Made by a program: the position numbers and the translations under genes
The notes under the pieces: generated by a model
Told to the model about the DNA's origin: nothing
Database searches by the model: none
The model's input: the letters and a program-made list of their open reading frames with translations, nothing else
In this document: piece after piece, positions 13,001 to 25,156 of the stretch
How the letters are laid out: every line of letters begins with the position of its first letter
Position numbering within the stretch: position 1 is the stretch's first letter
Origin: Rhynchonema sp. JSB1_4
Taxonomy: Eukaryota; Nematoda; Chromadorea; Monhysterida; Xyalidae
NCBI GenBank assembly: GCA_030248065.1
Contig: JASAMV010008532.1
Coordinates: 1 to 64,000, forward strand
DNA: 64,000 nt
Reading direction: 5' to 3'

Positions 13001-14509
13001 ACGCAAAGCGTTGGATATTTGCCAATTGGCCATTGAACGTATGCAACATCAAAAAGCTGTGGCCAAACAACAACAACAATTCAGCCCGTCGGAAAATAAA
13101 GGTGACTGCTTGTTTTTTGTGACGGAAACTCTGCCAGGTAAGCCACATGCTAGGCAAGAATCCGCGATTGACGCATGGGCTTTGAGTTGAATCGTGTTTT
13201 AAAAAAAGTTTTTGAACAGTGTTTTCGAATTTCCTTGGCCCACCTTCGCCAACAGAAGTGGTGCACCGGATCATCGTCAGTGACCTGAAGAAGACAGCTC
13301 AATGTTATTGCTCCCATAAAGCACCCCTGCTTGTTTGTTGAAATGCAGGATGCGGTACCAACTTGATGAATTTTCATACAGCTGGAGACTCAAGTGTCAA
13401 ATTACAAACTTTTGATTCGAAAAAGGCCATCCAAACGAACTCATCAATGATTTGTAGCCCCCACGCCCCGTGCAAGTGTGGGCAGCGCGGATGTATTGCG
13501 TACAGTGAGGGATGTGTACGGTAGTCGAGCGCACACCGCCGCGCCAGCGTTGCCCGTCCAGCAGAAACTGATGTTGGTGGCTGTGCTGGCCCTGAATGAC
13601 AAACGGAGGACTTTCGGTGTGCCGGAGGTCGGTTCTTTTATCCTGAAAATAAGTTTTTATTGTTTTTTTGTCGACGTGTTTGTGACCGCTGATTTTTGCT
13701 GTTCAGCGCGGTGGATCAGATTTCGTCTTGTTTTTTTATTTCGCTGTGCGGGACTCGTTGGATTGTTTTGTGCACGTGATTCCCCGGTTAACGTAAACGG
13801 TGATACAATTATGCACCAACGAAAGTGTGTGCTTGATTATTTTTCTCATTCACATAATTAATTTTTTCTGGCACAGTCAAAACTTTTCGACCAATATTTA
13901 TTCCATATTCAGCTCTACACGATGTACAAACGTGCATGCGCGCTGGCCAAGATTGACCCGATCGAGCATTCGGATGTACTGAATCAATGTCGATTAATCG
14001 AGTCAGTCGGCCTGATATCGGTTACCGAATCCAGCGGGCCGCGACGTAGTGGCACGCCCTTGCGCGGCAACAATGGCAATATGATGGGCACGCCGCAGCA
14101 GAGACTCTATCAGGTATGTTCGGGAATGATTTATGTGGTGAGTGTTTTTTTTGTTTGTGGATATTTTTATTGCGATATTTTGCACCCCAATCTGTGGTCA
14201 AAGTCAACTAGCGATCTCCCGATTACGTCACTTTTTAAGGGAAGCGAGTAGACTCTAGTTCTGTTTATCTGTGACGAAAATGCCTGGCTGTATATGTGGA
14301 TTTTCATTTTTGAACAAGAAGAACGTATCGCATTGCCTTTACTTTTTTTGAATCACACGCCTTTTGAATGAACAAAAATTAATAAAAATAAATAAAATAA
14401 ATTGGTGTGATTTCAGATCGGTCTCCTGGTGGACGTTGAGTCGGCAAAATCGTCGCTCAACGACGCCACACTCGTATCATCGGTGCTAAATCAACTGGTG
14501 CGAACGTAA
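10026..14509 (+). CDS. CDC6, pre-replication complex AAA+ ATPase
   Basis: Exons: 10026-10904, 11681-11850, 11923-12029, 12395-12534, 12930-13137 (or 13101; both donors are phase 1, and GTAAGC at 13138 is stronger), 13458-13627, 13877-14113, 14417-14509. All phases agree, giving about 655-667 aa. Exon 1 encodes a basic, disordered N-terminus, then VLVGRDREIQ and Walker A GPPGTGKT (residues 275-282). Exon 3 has Walker B LVLDEVDQ. Exon 4 starts with GIANSLDLTERLLP (sensor 1 region). Exon 5 has ARKVSAVTGDIRKALDICQ (sensor 2 / lid). Exons 6-8 match the C-terminal winged helix. CDC6 works with ORC to load MCM2-7 on origins in the nucleus. It could only be confused with ORC1, but the order and wording fit CDC6, and no BAH domain is seen. 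The long N-terminal exon may hide an unrecognised intron. It is the first gene of a possible operon. Confidence 0.93.
11368..11640. mobile_element. Truncated hAT-type MITE in CDC6 intron 1
   Basis: The left end CAGTGTAGTTCCAG, the GTCTGTTCCCC words and the TTTTAGGC-type core match the 8902-9311 family. The right terminal repeat is missing, so this is a decayed copy within the 776-bp first intron. Confidence 0.65.
12605..12660. repeat. Short perfect hairpin in CDC6 intron 4
   Basis: Arms of about 20 bp (CATGTTGTTGTGTGTCTTT and its complement) flank a 16-20-base loop. It could be a tiny MITE remnant or a structured RNA; nothing decides between these. Confidence 0.55.
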
Positions 14510-14541
14510 TTCGGGTTTTTCAACTATATTTTCCTCAACTA

Positions 14542-15596
14542 AGGGCGCGTATAGATTGAACTGGAAATATTTCTGGAGCAACAACTTTTTATTCTATGTC
14601 CGAAAGCCAGAAATATCTCCAGCTCAATCTATACACAACCTGGAAATATTTCTGGAGCAACAATTTTTTCTTCTATGTCACAGGTCCAGAAATATTTCCA
14701 GCTCAATCTATACGCAAAACTGGAGATATTTCTGGAGCAGTTTGAAACATTTATGCCTCCAGCTTATTCAAGAAAAAATGTGGGGTGAGTGCATGCAACA
14801 TTTTCTTTGATTACAGGGTGTGCAAATTATATCATGTATTATTGGTTGTGCAGCAACAGTTTGATGGTGATAAAACGCAAAGTATACGTCCAACATCAGC
14901 TTTGAATTTTTTTAAAGTTTGCCAAGCTAAACTTTACTATTTTGCAAACATGTTTTCACATGCCCGAGAACGCGTTTTTTAAAGAAAAATTTGCACTTGA
15001 AAATTTCAGTTGAGCACCCTGTACTGAACCAATGGTTTTTAAATGTGCACAACGTGACGCAATGAAAATTCTAACAAGGAGATCGCTTGCATACCACAAA
15101 AACAAAATATACCGAGGTCGGAAGCTCAATTCTGATACCGCACCAAATTAGGGGCATCGTTTAGAATTCTCGGGCATGTGAAAGCATGTTTACAAAATAG
15201 CGAACATAGCTTGGCAAGTAGAACTTTAAACAATCTAAAGCTGATGTTGGGTGTACTTTGCGTTTTATCACCATTCAACTGTTGCTGCACAAACAATAAT
15301 CCATGATATAATTTGGCACACCCTGTAATCAAAGAAAATGTTGCATGCACTCACCCCACATTTTTTCTTGAATAAGCTGGAGGCATAAATGTTTCAAACT
15401 GCTCCAGAAATATCTCCAGTTTTGCGTATAGATTGAGCTGGAAATATTTCTGGACCTGTGACATAGAAGAAAAAATTGTTGCTCCAGAAATATTTCCAGG
15501 TTGTGTATAGATTGAGCTGGAGATATTTCTGGCTTTCGGACATAGAATAAAAAATTGTTGCTCCAGAAATATTTCCAGTTCAATCTATACGCGCCC
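14542..15596. mobile_element. 1.06-kb foldback element between CDC6 and NIP7
   Basis: The outer arms (about 14,542-14,822 and 15,316-15,596) are inverted copies with only about one substitution that I can see. Each holds repeated CTGGAAATATTTCTGGAGC phrases. Inside them the arms diverge clearly. TA flanks both ends (14,540-14,541; 15,597-15,598). The 84-codon frames in both arms are mirror images, not genes. Removing the element leaves about 0.5 kb between CDC6 and NIP7. Confidence 0.88.
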
Positions 15597-15599
15597 TAA

Positions 15600-16060
15600 C
15601 ATGGTGCGAAACTCTCAGGAATCAGTAAATATTTTTTGGTTCATGCATTTTTTTATTTATCTATCAGTTTTGTTTCTTTTTTCCATCCGTTTTAGTATCT
15701 CGTTCATTCGGGTCTTTTTATTCGTTTTATTTATTGTTACTATTTGGGCTGACTTCGAATTTTCTTGTTTTATGACACTCACAGCGTGCGGTTGATTTTC
15801 TCGCACTGCGTCTTTCTTCATTATCTCAATTATCACGTTGTTTTATGGACATACCTAACGTCTCCAACCTGTCTTTGTTGCATGTTCGTAAGTCAGTCCA
15901 TTGACTGGGTGCAATAAAAGTGTGCAATGTGGGTGTGGATCTCATTTCTGATATTATTGGGGGCGAATAATGGTTTTGGTACCAGCCGGAAGCCGGCGAT
16001 TAACTGTCACATAGTTTGATTGTTTTGTTTGGTGATCCCGTTTGTCAAAAGATGTTTTCA
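15600..16060 (+). other. T-rich spacer upstream of NIP7
   Basis: T-rich, non-coding spacer between the foldback and NIP7. It holds the AATAAA at 15,913 and the acceptor-like TTTTCAG ending at 16,061. Confidence 0.5.
15913..15918 (+). terminator. Poly(A) signal AATAAA before NIP7
   Basis: This AATAAA lies 143 bp before the NIP7 acceptor at 16,061. It may be the displaced 3' end signal of CDC6, since the foldback element separates it from the CDC6 stop. Confidence 0.4.
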
Positions 16061-16077
16061 GATCGAATCACGTCAGT
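16061..16077 (+). promoter_or_regulatory. Probable spliced-leader acceptor of NIP7
   Basis: GATGTTTTCAG ends at 16,061 and the ATG follows after 16 bases, with no upstream coding exon. Confidence 0.45.
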
Positions 16078-17626
16078 ATGCGACCACTAACAGATGAAGA
16101 AACGGAGGCAGTTTTCAAGAAATTGTCGAAATTGTTAGCTTATTGATACACTATTGGCTAAAAATCTTGTAACGTATTGTTTCCGATATTGTTTGTTTTA
16201 TAGGAAAATAGCATTATTATTGTTTCTTGCAGTATTGGCGACAAAATTCGTCTTCTGATTGAACGGGAGGATGGTGACTATTGTTTCCGGCTGCACAAGG
16301 AACGAGTGTACTATTGTCGGTAAGTGTGGTCGTGTGGCAGTGTAAAATTCTCTCATGCTACTTTTTCGCAGCAATCTACCTTTTGTGACTGGTTGAGCGT
16401 CGTGTTTCGCATGCTCGAAACAAAATGATCTGGCTCGAGGTCCGAAAATATGGTGAATCGCACATTGTGCTGCTTTTACACTGACGATCGCCTGATGCAC
16501 CGTCCAGTTCGAAGAGTTCAAATAGATCTTGCAGCAGTACACGATATCATTCAGTCCCCGTTAACACAGGGGGGTACCTCGAAGGCTACTGGTTGACCTC
16601 AGATCGTGTTGGCTAAAATATCGTTAATATTTTCGCTGCACGGTGTTTTCAGAAAGTCATTATAGAGATGACACGGTGTCAAACTGATTGGATTGGATTT
16701 TGACAATTTGTTCGGATTCTGGTCAAATTTACGTTTGCAGCGAGGACCTGATGCGCAAAGCAGCCTGCATCGACCGCGACCATCTTCGGTCGTTCGGCAC
16801 CTGTTTGGGCAAATTCACCGGATCCCGACAGTTTCGTCTTCACATCACCGCCTTGGACTACATCGCGCCCTATGCCAGTGTACGTGGTTATTTTGTGATT
16901 TTGTCTCTTGTATGAAATTACAGCCTGCTTGTGCCCGCTTTGTGGATATGGTGGTGACTGACATGAGATGGGATCTGACGTTTTCGGTCACTCATACAAG
17001 AATATTCATCAATTCGACTTATCGTCGGACTTCGCGCTCGAACCGTTGACGAAATTATTTGCTCGTTGACATATTTTTTGGTTGTTCTATGATAACCGAA
17101 TGTTTATTAGTGCACATGCACGGCTGCAGGCTCATGGCCAACATGCTGTTGTGCTGATTCAGTGGCATGTTCAGCAGATTGTGTGGACCGGTGGTGCCCA
17201 AATAACCACACCACAATAACTCAACATCATTAGTTACTACAACCCCGTAACAACGAACATTCTTCCCGCTTTTACTATTCGTTTTCAGTACAAAATCTGG
17301 CTGAAACCGTCGGCCGAGCAAACGTTTCTGTACGGCAACCACGTGCTCAAGTCTGGTCTCGGTCGAATTACGGAGGCGACGCCGAAAAACGCCGGCATCG
17401 TTGTATATAATATGAATGATGTGCCGCTGGTGGGGATTTTTGTCTGCTCTTCGCAAACATTTGTGCGATATTTTCTCTTAATTTGTGTGCAAAAATTCAC
17501 ATTCAGGGGTTCGGTGTGACGGCCAAGTCAACGGCCGACTGCAGACGAGCAGATCCAACAGCGATAATATGTCTGAACCAAGCGGATGTCGGCGAATATA
17601 TCAGAAATGAGAGCGCACTCACGTGA
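16078..17626 (+). CDS. NIP7, 60S ribosomal subunit biogenesis factor
   Basis: Exons: 16078-16133, 16233-16319, 16741-16879, 17289-17429, 17507-17626. They join to 180 aa, the same length as human NIP7. The start [10 protein letters not shown] matches the family start. Later blocks also match: [37 protein letters not shown], then the PUA domain with [20 protein letters not shown] and [13 protein letters not shown], ending [19 protein letters not shown]7 binds RNA through the PUA domain and acts in 27S pre-rRNA processing in the nucleolus. No break or missing block is visible. Confidence 0.97.
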
Positions 17627-17704
17627 AAGCTGTTTTCGTTGTTGTTGATGTTTTTGTTTTCTGTTACTAATTTGATTGTTGTATTCTGCGACCACAGAGC
17701 TTCG

Positions 17705-17710
17705 AATAAA
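17705..17710 (+). terminator. Poly(A) signal of NIP7
   Basis: AATAAA lies 79 bp after the stop and 159 bp before the METTL16 acceptor at 17,869. This spacing is typical of genes within nematode operons. Confidence 0.55.
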
Positions 17711-17860
17711 AATACATTAGATAATTATACCATTGGGAATTATCTCACTTGTTTGTTCGCAACGGTTCTATGCCACGGGTTTGAAATACCTTTCTCTGGA
17801 GTTCGTTTTATCCCCTGATGTTTTTTTTAACCAATAACATCAAATTAAAAAGTTCCCGGG

Positions 17861-17870
17861 TGAATTCAGA
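17861..17870 (+). promoter_or_regulatory. Probable spliced-leader acceptor of METTL16
   Basis: TGAATTCAG ends at 17,869, one base before the ATG at 17,871. Confidence 0.5.
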
Positions 17871-20800
17871 ATGGAACCCGCGATCAAGCAAGAAGTCGGC
17901 TCTCCGATCAAAAACCAGCCCGTTCAGTCAGCCCCCGATGCCGTTGTCAAACAGGAGCCCGTCAAATACGGCGCCGACCGTCCAAAATCACCTCCCGTCA
18001 ATCTGTACAAACAGAAACGGCCGGATTTCGGCGTGCTGGCAGCGAAATACGAGCGATTCGCCAAATTCTGCAGCATTGAACCGAATGGACGGGTGAAATT
18101 CGATTTTCGTAATAGCGACGCTGTTCGTGCACTGTCGTGGGCGCTGTTGAAGGTTACTGTTTGATACTGGGGGGATGTTTCTAGTTTTTTGTTCACGATT
18201 GTAGTAATCAGACATTGTGAAATTTGCGTTTTCGAATTTGACACCGGAACGTTCATGGGCCCGCTGCATTGCATAACCCCGACCCGCCAGGTCAGAAATG
18301 TTCCACCACATGTGTGTAAGTTGGGGAAAAATGCATGTCGAAGTAATATCTGGTATTTTTTTTCAATACCTCACAAGAACATTTTATCCAGTGCTTGTTT
18401 GGAATTCTGCCTTTTTTACACAAATATTAGACAAAATGTGACAATACCGCGAAGCGCACGAATTTTTGGCACTTTTTACGTGCGCGAAAGCCAAATTTCA
18501 TTGAAAATTGGTGCGATTTTTGGACTTTTGATGTGCATGAAAGAAAATCCTGGGATTTAGGGGTCCCTTTTCCTTCTTCCTTTCGAAACGTTGGCCCCCC
18601 TTCAGTGGCCAAATGGACCAAAGGGGGGCGGCATGGCCCCTGTGCCCCCCTGGATCCGCCCTTGCCTATACCATACCACATGTGTGTCAAATTTGCAGAA
18701 TGATTTCGACCTTGACGTCGAGATGCCCCCTGATTGCCTCGTGCCACGTGTGCCTGTTCGGCTCAACTACATTCTGTGGGTGCATCAGTTGCTCAGTGAG
18801 ACGGGTCTGTTGCACGACAATGTGACTGGCATTGATATTGGTGAGGTGACGGGTTTGTGTGATTCGTTGCCACATGGTTTGGTGCCAGTTGGACGAATTT
18901 GATCGTCAAACTGCGTTTGCGAACTTCTGTGCGATGTCGAACTCGGTAGTTGCATCGGTCTGTCTTGCACTGATAAATACGGTGACTTCTTTTCTCGTAT
19001 CAAAGATATTTCGTAATTTACTGATGGTGACGCACGACTTATTTTGATCCGCACAGGAATTGTTAGCAGACGGCGAATAAAGACCTGTAACGCAGGGTAA
19101 ACATCAGCGACAGCATTAAGGCCTGAAGCGTCAATACAAGTAGGTCGCTGAGCGACTACAAGCAGTGCACATGGTGAAGTAACAATTTAATGAGTGCAGT
19201 GATGTTGGTCTGTTTCGCCCTGTTTTCGCAAACTAACCGAGGCGCCAGGGCTCGTCAGTGTGACCCAAAACTCGCTCAATTTGACAGGCACCGGCGCCTC
19301 GTGTGTCTACGCACTGCTCGGTGTGAGACATTGTGGTTGGACGTTTGTGGCGACCGAGAAAGAGCCGAAATCGTATGATTGCGCCAAACGAAATGTGCAC
19401 CAGAATGATATGGATGATAAAATAACGGTGGTGCAGGTGGGTGAGAGGGCAGCGAATGAGTTTCGGTTGTTTTGTTTTCTGTAATACTATCGGATTCTAC
19501 TGATGAAGACAATCCAACTAGTGACTTAGGGACTGCACAGGATAGAGGTGGAACATTTTGGGCAATCCATGAACTATTAGCCGTGTCAAGTTGGAAGGAG
19601 AGTCGTACGACCACGACCACGGTTCGACTGTCAAGGCTAATGCAATTTCTGCTTGGACAGAACTGGGTTTGAGGACTGATTTCGACCAATGTAAACAAGT
19701 TGTTCGGTTCAACTGTTAAACTTTCTCGAAATTAATGCTTCAATTCTATCACAACGCACAGAAAATTGATTTTGCCCAGTCGTACCCGTAATCGAAACGT
19801 AATCGCGGGTGAACAAGCACTATTTTATTGTCATTGATCACACACACAGGTGCGCGACGAAACAGCCCTCTACGACGTACTGAGCGACGATTGCACGCTC
19901 AAGGATCGCATCTTCGACTTTTGTATGTGCAACCCGCCATTTTACGACAAAACTGAGCTGAACATTGGCAATAACAACGACGACAATGGGGCAGAAGCCG
20001 GTGAACAGTCAAAACCAGACAACAGTGAAACATCAACAATTGAATGCAAGTCTGAAGAGCCGGCCACAGGCTACGAAGGCGACAACACACCGATGAGCCA
20101 GGGTGCACCGCCTGTTAATGGTAACCGAACAATTGTGTTGTGTGAGGCGAAACCGACATCGAAACGTCGTCAGTCACCGCATTCGGTTACGGTAGCGCGC
20201 ACCAACGAGGTCTGCGCGGTGGGTGGCGAACTCGCATTTGTGCGCAGCATCATTGCCGATACGAAACGATTGGGGCATAGAGTTAGGTTGGTGGATGGAT
20301 TATATACTGGCGGTGAAACATCAGTCGGATGGTATGGCTGCTTTTTGAAGGTTTCCCAGTGCAGTGCAGTGTTTGGTTGGTGTTTTGAGATCAACAGGCG
20401 ATTTTATATTGTCGGCAAGGGAGCAATGAAACAGTTGTGACATAAACATATGCCCAGTCACGATGTTTGCTACAGTTGCTGCTCTGATTGTTGTCGTTTG
20501 GACTGACCTCGGAAGCTATGGTAAGGATTGCACGCCAGCTTGGGCTACAAATTGCTCCCGAGCTTACTGACTATTCTTTGTTTTGTAGCGTGTGAAAACA
20601 GTGCCGCTTGAGTCGAGTCACCATTTTACAGATGATCAAGAGTTTTTCGTCGGGTGACAGACGTAACGTAATTTTAATTCAAATTTTCTCCATTTGTCAG
20701 AATCGGCACGTCAATGCTGGGCAAGAAATCCTCAATGGGCCCACTTCGTCAGTACCTACGTGAGCAGGGCGCGAGTGACGTGACGCAGACAATGTTCAGG

Positions 20801-23170
20801 CAAGGCCGGACTATGAGATGGGGACTGGCGTGGACGTTTGATGACACGATCAAGTTTGACGTTGGTTCATGGTTTTTCTGCCGATTAACGATAGCATTTT
20901 GCTGCTGAAAGCTGCCAAGTTAGTAGCATCTGACATTGGCTGATTTTGAAAAATACCCGTGTTTTGTTTACGTCCATGATAATGAAACCGTCTGTCCTCT
21001 TGCTCTTTATAATGAATCGGTCGCGTCGAGGTACCTGACTTTTGTTCATTGTGGAATATTGTTCATTCATTTTGATTGAATATTCACCACATCGAATGGA
21101 ACTTGGGAGAAGATTGGCAGTTTGGGAACCAAAATGTCGATCGCTGTTTGATCGGATAGAGGGAATAATTACAGATATGGACAGCTTGATTGTAGAAAGT
21201 GCAGACTGAATTTCGTTTTTTCATTGTGTTCATAGAAGTTGTTCAACTACAATTTGTTTGCCCAATTTTTACAGAAAACCCAAGATTCGGCCGATGATAA
21301 GAAACGCAAGAAACCGATCAGCATTCTATTGAGCGACCATTGTCTGGATCTGGAAAGTGCGCGATCATTTGTCAAAAGGACGCTCGATGATCTGCAGGTT
21401 TGTTTTTGGTTGATGAGTCCGAATGTTTGGTTTTGTTTCAATTCATGATTCGCTATCGCAGCCATTGACTGCCTGGTTTGTAAAGGCAAACTACGCCAAC
21501 ACGAGCCCGATTTCGCAGCTGGCAGAATAGTGAAACATTCATACGTGGCTGCTGATTTGGGAAATGTTACACGCTGAAGAATATAAAGTGGAGCATGATG
21601 ATTTTCTCTTTCTATTCGTTTTGAATACACACCACCTTCGAAATCGGGCTCGTGTTGGCGTAGTTTGCCTATGAGTGATCCGTACTTAGTACTTGGCTAG
21701 TTGATCGTATGGGGTCAACTGAAATCGTCAACTAAGTCGTCAACTCGAAGCAGCCCTGAGTGAGCGCGAGCAATAGCACATATAGTCCGTCCACCAGCTC
21801 ATGGCACTTTGTGTTGCTGCTGGCCGACTTGTTCCCTTCCTCCACGTTCTAATGAAAGAGAAATTGAGTTTCCGAAAAAAAAATTTTTGCTCCTAAATTG
21901 CTGTTTTTATGAAATCGACGTGTTTTATAGATTTTAATTTAATTTAATTTTAAATTTGATCGAATTCAATCGTTTTCGACACATTTTATTATTTTTTAGT
22001 TTTTTTGCAAAATCGCTCACACTCAATTTCTCTTTCATTAGAACGTGGAGGAAGCGACCAAACCAGCCAGCACCAACACAAAGTGCCATGAGCTGGTGGA
22101 CGGACTATACATGGCATTCGGCTTGAGTTGACGACTTCAGTCGACGATCTGAGTTGACCACATGTCTATTATCCTGAATCTTATTTCCCTCCCTTGCCCA
22201 GATTACGTACGTCAACAGTTCTCAGTCATCCAATGTCTATCGTTGTCAGTTGGATTGCACGGCCGAGACCAATACGTGGACGCATCAACGGCGGAAACGA
22301 CGGAAACAAGAGAAAGTTGACAGTGACACTGGAGCGGAGGAGAAAAAACCGCGGCTGGATGAAGGTTGGTGGACAAGCTGAGTTACAAAAAAAAACATTT
22401 GTTGTAAGGTTCAAATAGTTTGTGGTCCAGCTTTTTTCGGCCTTCGCACGACAGCAGAGCCCCGTCCACAGAAAGCAAAATACACGCACATACACACGTC
22501 AACGTGAACAAGAAAGAAAATTGCTTTTCGATTTTCTCTTTTGTAAATGTTTACTTGATTCGGTTTCGGTGCACCGTGCTCAGTAGCATTCAGTGCATAA
22601 ACAATTGACCTGATTTAAAAATGTTTTATCAACACGGTAAGGTTTGTCGAGCAACAGTAGTCCATTACTTTGGTTTTGAAATAATAAATGAAAGTAACAA
22701 TATTTGTTAAAAGTTTCAAACCGAAATACATTTTGCCAATTCCCAACTAGCTGCCGGAATCATTATTTTGTACGACAATTGGTTTTGTCGTCCCCCGGGT
22801 GATATCAAGTCCCGAAATGTCGATAACCGGTTCCACAGCCTACAAGTCCAGCTGCAAGAACTTTTCAGGCGCTGATTTCGTTGCCGATACACCCACCACG
22901 ACAACGTCATCAGCAAGTCACGACTCCAACAACGACACTGTTCATGTATCAAGTAAGGGCGGTGAAACATCGGCCAGCCAGATTGACTCGGTTGAGAGTG
23001 CTAGCAAAGGTCCATTGATCAAATTCAGTGCGCTGATTCGACAAGACATCGAATGCGGACATAAATACGAATTGATGCTTCAATGGATTGATGGACAGGA
23101 GAAAGATGCGATGAATCAACTGGCGCAGTACTTTAGGAACGCTGTCATCAAACATCAGTTTGGAAAATAG
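17871..23170 (+). CDS. METTL16-type U6 snRNA m6A methyltransferase (METT-10 orthologue)
   Basis: Exons: 17871-18152, 18699-18840, 19288-19436, 19850-20286, 20701-20860, 21275-21397, 22202-22364, 22839-23170. Phases agree and the product is 595 aa. The SAM-binding motif GIDIGTGASC spans exons 2-3. Exon 4 has the catalytic NPPF (residues 219-222) in FCMCNPPFYD, then a long acidic insert in place of the short human loop. Exon 5 has MLGKKSSMGPLR and QGRTMRWGLAW, both family hallmarks. The last exon ends with the vertebrate-conserved-region fold (LMLQWIDGQEKDAMNQL). The enzyme methylates U6 snRNA and, in C. elegans, SAM synthetase pre-mRNA. The last acceptor (22,838) was chosen by phase and is the least certain. 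Intron 1 contains a one-ended hAT-like fragment (18,575-18,665, GGGCGGATCCAGGGGGGC on the minus strand). Confidence 0.94.
21483..21669. mobile_element. GGCAAACTAC MITE, copy A (METTL16 intron 6)
   Basis: Ends AAGGCAAACTACGCC and GGCGTAGTTTGCC are inverted and TA flanks both sides. The element is about 187 bp. Related copies, one intact and three degraded, lie at 38,001, 42,695, 48,161 and 62,233. Confidence 0.85.
21714..22158. mobile_element. Inverted-repeat element in METTL16 intron 6
   Basis: Long imperfect arms: GTCAACT...ATCGTCAACTAAG on the left and its complement on the right. Further in are GCTCATGGCACTTTGTGTTG and a palindromic pair around TCTAATGAAAGAGAAATTGA. The centre is AT-rich. 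It shares a CTCATG...GGACTATA end phrase with the MITE at 35,497. Confidence 0.75.
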
Positions 23171-23392
23171 ATACTGCTTGATTGATCGTTTTGGTTGCAT
23201 GTTGTTTGTTGCATTGCGTTTGTTTGTGATGTGAATGGTGACTTTCTTACTTTTTTGAAAGCGACTATGCCACAGAGTCTGTATTTTCTTGTTGCAACAA
23301 TTTGACGATTTTATTATTTTCTGTCCGTCAGATCTTGTTTGTTGCTGCACTCCATGTTGTCAGTTATTCTCGATTGTTCTTGAATTATGACG

Positions 23393-23398
23393 AATAAA
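23393..23398 (+). terminator. Poly(A) signal of METTL16
   Basis: AATAAA lies 223 bp after the stop and 128 bp before the acceptor of the next gene at 23,521. Confidence 0.5.
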
Positions 23399-23520
23399 AA
23401 GCTCAAGCGGTGAAGGTTTTCAGCGTTTCTGTGAAAATTTATGAAACCGGTTGATAACTGACGCCCAGCGTTATTTTGATGATCATCAAACATACTGAAT
23501 TTAGCCACTTTTTACACACA

Positions 23521-23561
23521 GGCCTCTGCACCGTCATCTATTCGTGTCGCAGCAACGCAAA
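23521..23561 (+). promoter_or_regulatory. Probable spliced-leader acceptor of the POZ gene
   Basis: TTTTTACACACAG ends at 23,521; the ATG at 23,562 follows after 40 bases. Confidence 0.4.
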
Positions 23562-24056
23562 ATGGAGTCGTACTCGTTTTTTATATACGAGGGTACGTAC
23601 GAGCTCAAGATCAACGATGAGAACGTCATCAATTTTGAACGCCGTGATGACAACAAACATGAAATCCTTGTCACCTGGCCGCGTCGAACTGTGTACGTCC
23701 GTCTGTATGTGCGATGGGGCGAAGTAGATGGCGAGCTCAGTCACGGGCAATACTTGCCCGTCGATGGCGGTGTTGTGTATTGTGTTGCGGAACCGGATTA
23801 TTATGACGATATTAATATCGAGGTCAAACCAGAATGGCTGCCTACCGGTGTTCCGCATCTTCGAATGATCTCTGCTGTTTGGCAGCAAGTGGAGTCGCCG
23901 ATAGTAAGTGAAGCCGATCACCATCTGATCAAAGTGCAAAGCTCAGATGACGTGATCTTCCACTTGGATATCCGAATGGCTCGTTATTTGTCGCCGGTGT
24001 TGGCTGCGTTTGCTGATCGATGGAGCAAATCGAATGACACCTACGATTGCAAGAAC

Positions 24057-24721
24057 TGTGACATTGGACATATGCCGTCTTCACATCGTCGTCAACAAAC
24101 TGTGAAAGTCGTCTGTTTGCTGCGTTGACTGTGGCTGAGCATGGAAATTCAAATGGACTGGCTCAGCGTTGACTTTTGTTGCCGCCTGATATTTTCTCTC
24201 TCAAATCGTAAATTCTCCCTTCTCGTAATTCAGTTGATTTCGTGTTTCGTTGGAGACGTTTTGGAGTCGCGATATTTTATATTATTATTGATATTATTTG
24301 CCGTTGAATTCTCTCCTTTATTCCTATATTTCCGTTAATCGTTATATAGCGTAAAACGTGCTGTTGAAGTCGACTTCGGGGTGCTTTTCGTGCAATACGT
24401 GGAAGCGAAACAGCCAGCTAGATTGCTGGGCTTGTCTTGTTGGGTTTTTGTGCTTGCTTGCCTGAGACCGTTTGCTTGTGCTTCATTTATTGCAGGAAAG
24501 CGGGTGACTGGATTGTCACCAGGATCAAGCCGCGCCGTCCGAGTTGCCATCGCGAGGCGTGTGGATTTTGGTCCAGGGCTGACTTGCGCGCTGAGACGGT
24601 CACTTCGGCGTGACTCCTGTCGGTCCGGGCGCGTTGCTAACTGTCTGGCGAGTGACAGTAGGTGGCGTGCTCAAGTGCATCTGCCCCGTCGACGAGCTCC
24701 CTAGGACGGCAGCAGATCACA
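24057..24721 (+). repeat. 5' LTR
   Basis: 665 bp, bounded by TG and CA. Comparison with the 3' LTR shows one clear difference (TCTCTCC here, TCTATCC there). Confidence 0.93.
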
Positions 24722-25156
24722 AGTGGTGAGCCCGAGTTTTTAATTTTTCTTTCACTCGATCCGGGGGGGTACTTGGACAGTACCTGGTTGAACCCCAGTA
24801 AATCGAAGTGATTTTCGTTTGATTTTATTTAGTTTTGATATCAAAACCGTTCCCAAGACCGGGCGGACAGAACCGCCCGCAAATTTTTGGTAAAAACCCC
24901 GATTTTCGCGGCAAACCAGGTCGGGGGGCTGTGGGTTGCGCTACCCGCCGCCAGTACCTGGTTGTTCGCTTGTTTGGCTGCTTCCGTGCGTTGCTAGCAC
25001 GTGACTGCTTGGTGTGTTGTTCCACACAAGCAAGAGCCAAACAGCCACTGGAAAAATCGGCTGGTAAATTTTGTTAATCGGGAGATTCCGACGTGATTTT
25101 TGCTTGTTTGACTGATTTTTGTCAATTTTATTGATTTTCGGCCCGGAAAATCAGCC

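Noticed and set aside
14556..15583. Identical 84-codon frames on opposite strands
   Set aside because: They are the two arms of the foldback element, not duplicated genes.
22751..22838. Earlier acceptor (AACTAG) for the last METTL16 exon
   Set aside because: It would put the exon out of frame with the preceding phase-1 donor; CCACAG at 22,838 fits.
24141..24704. Frames inside the LTRs
   Set aside because: They are repeated in both LTRs, have no retroviral-type start context and match no protein I know.
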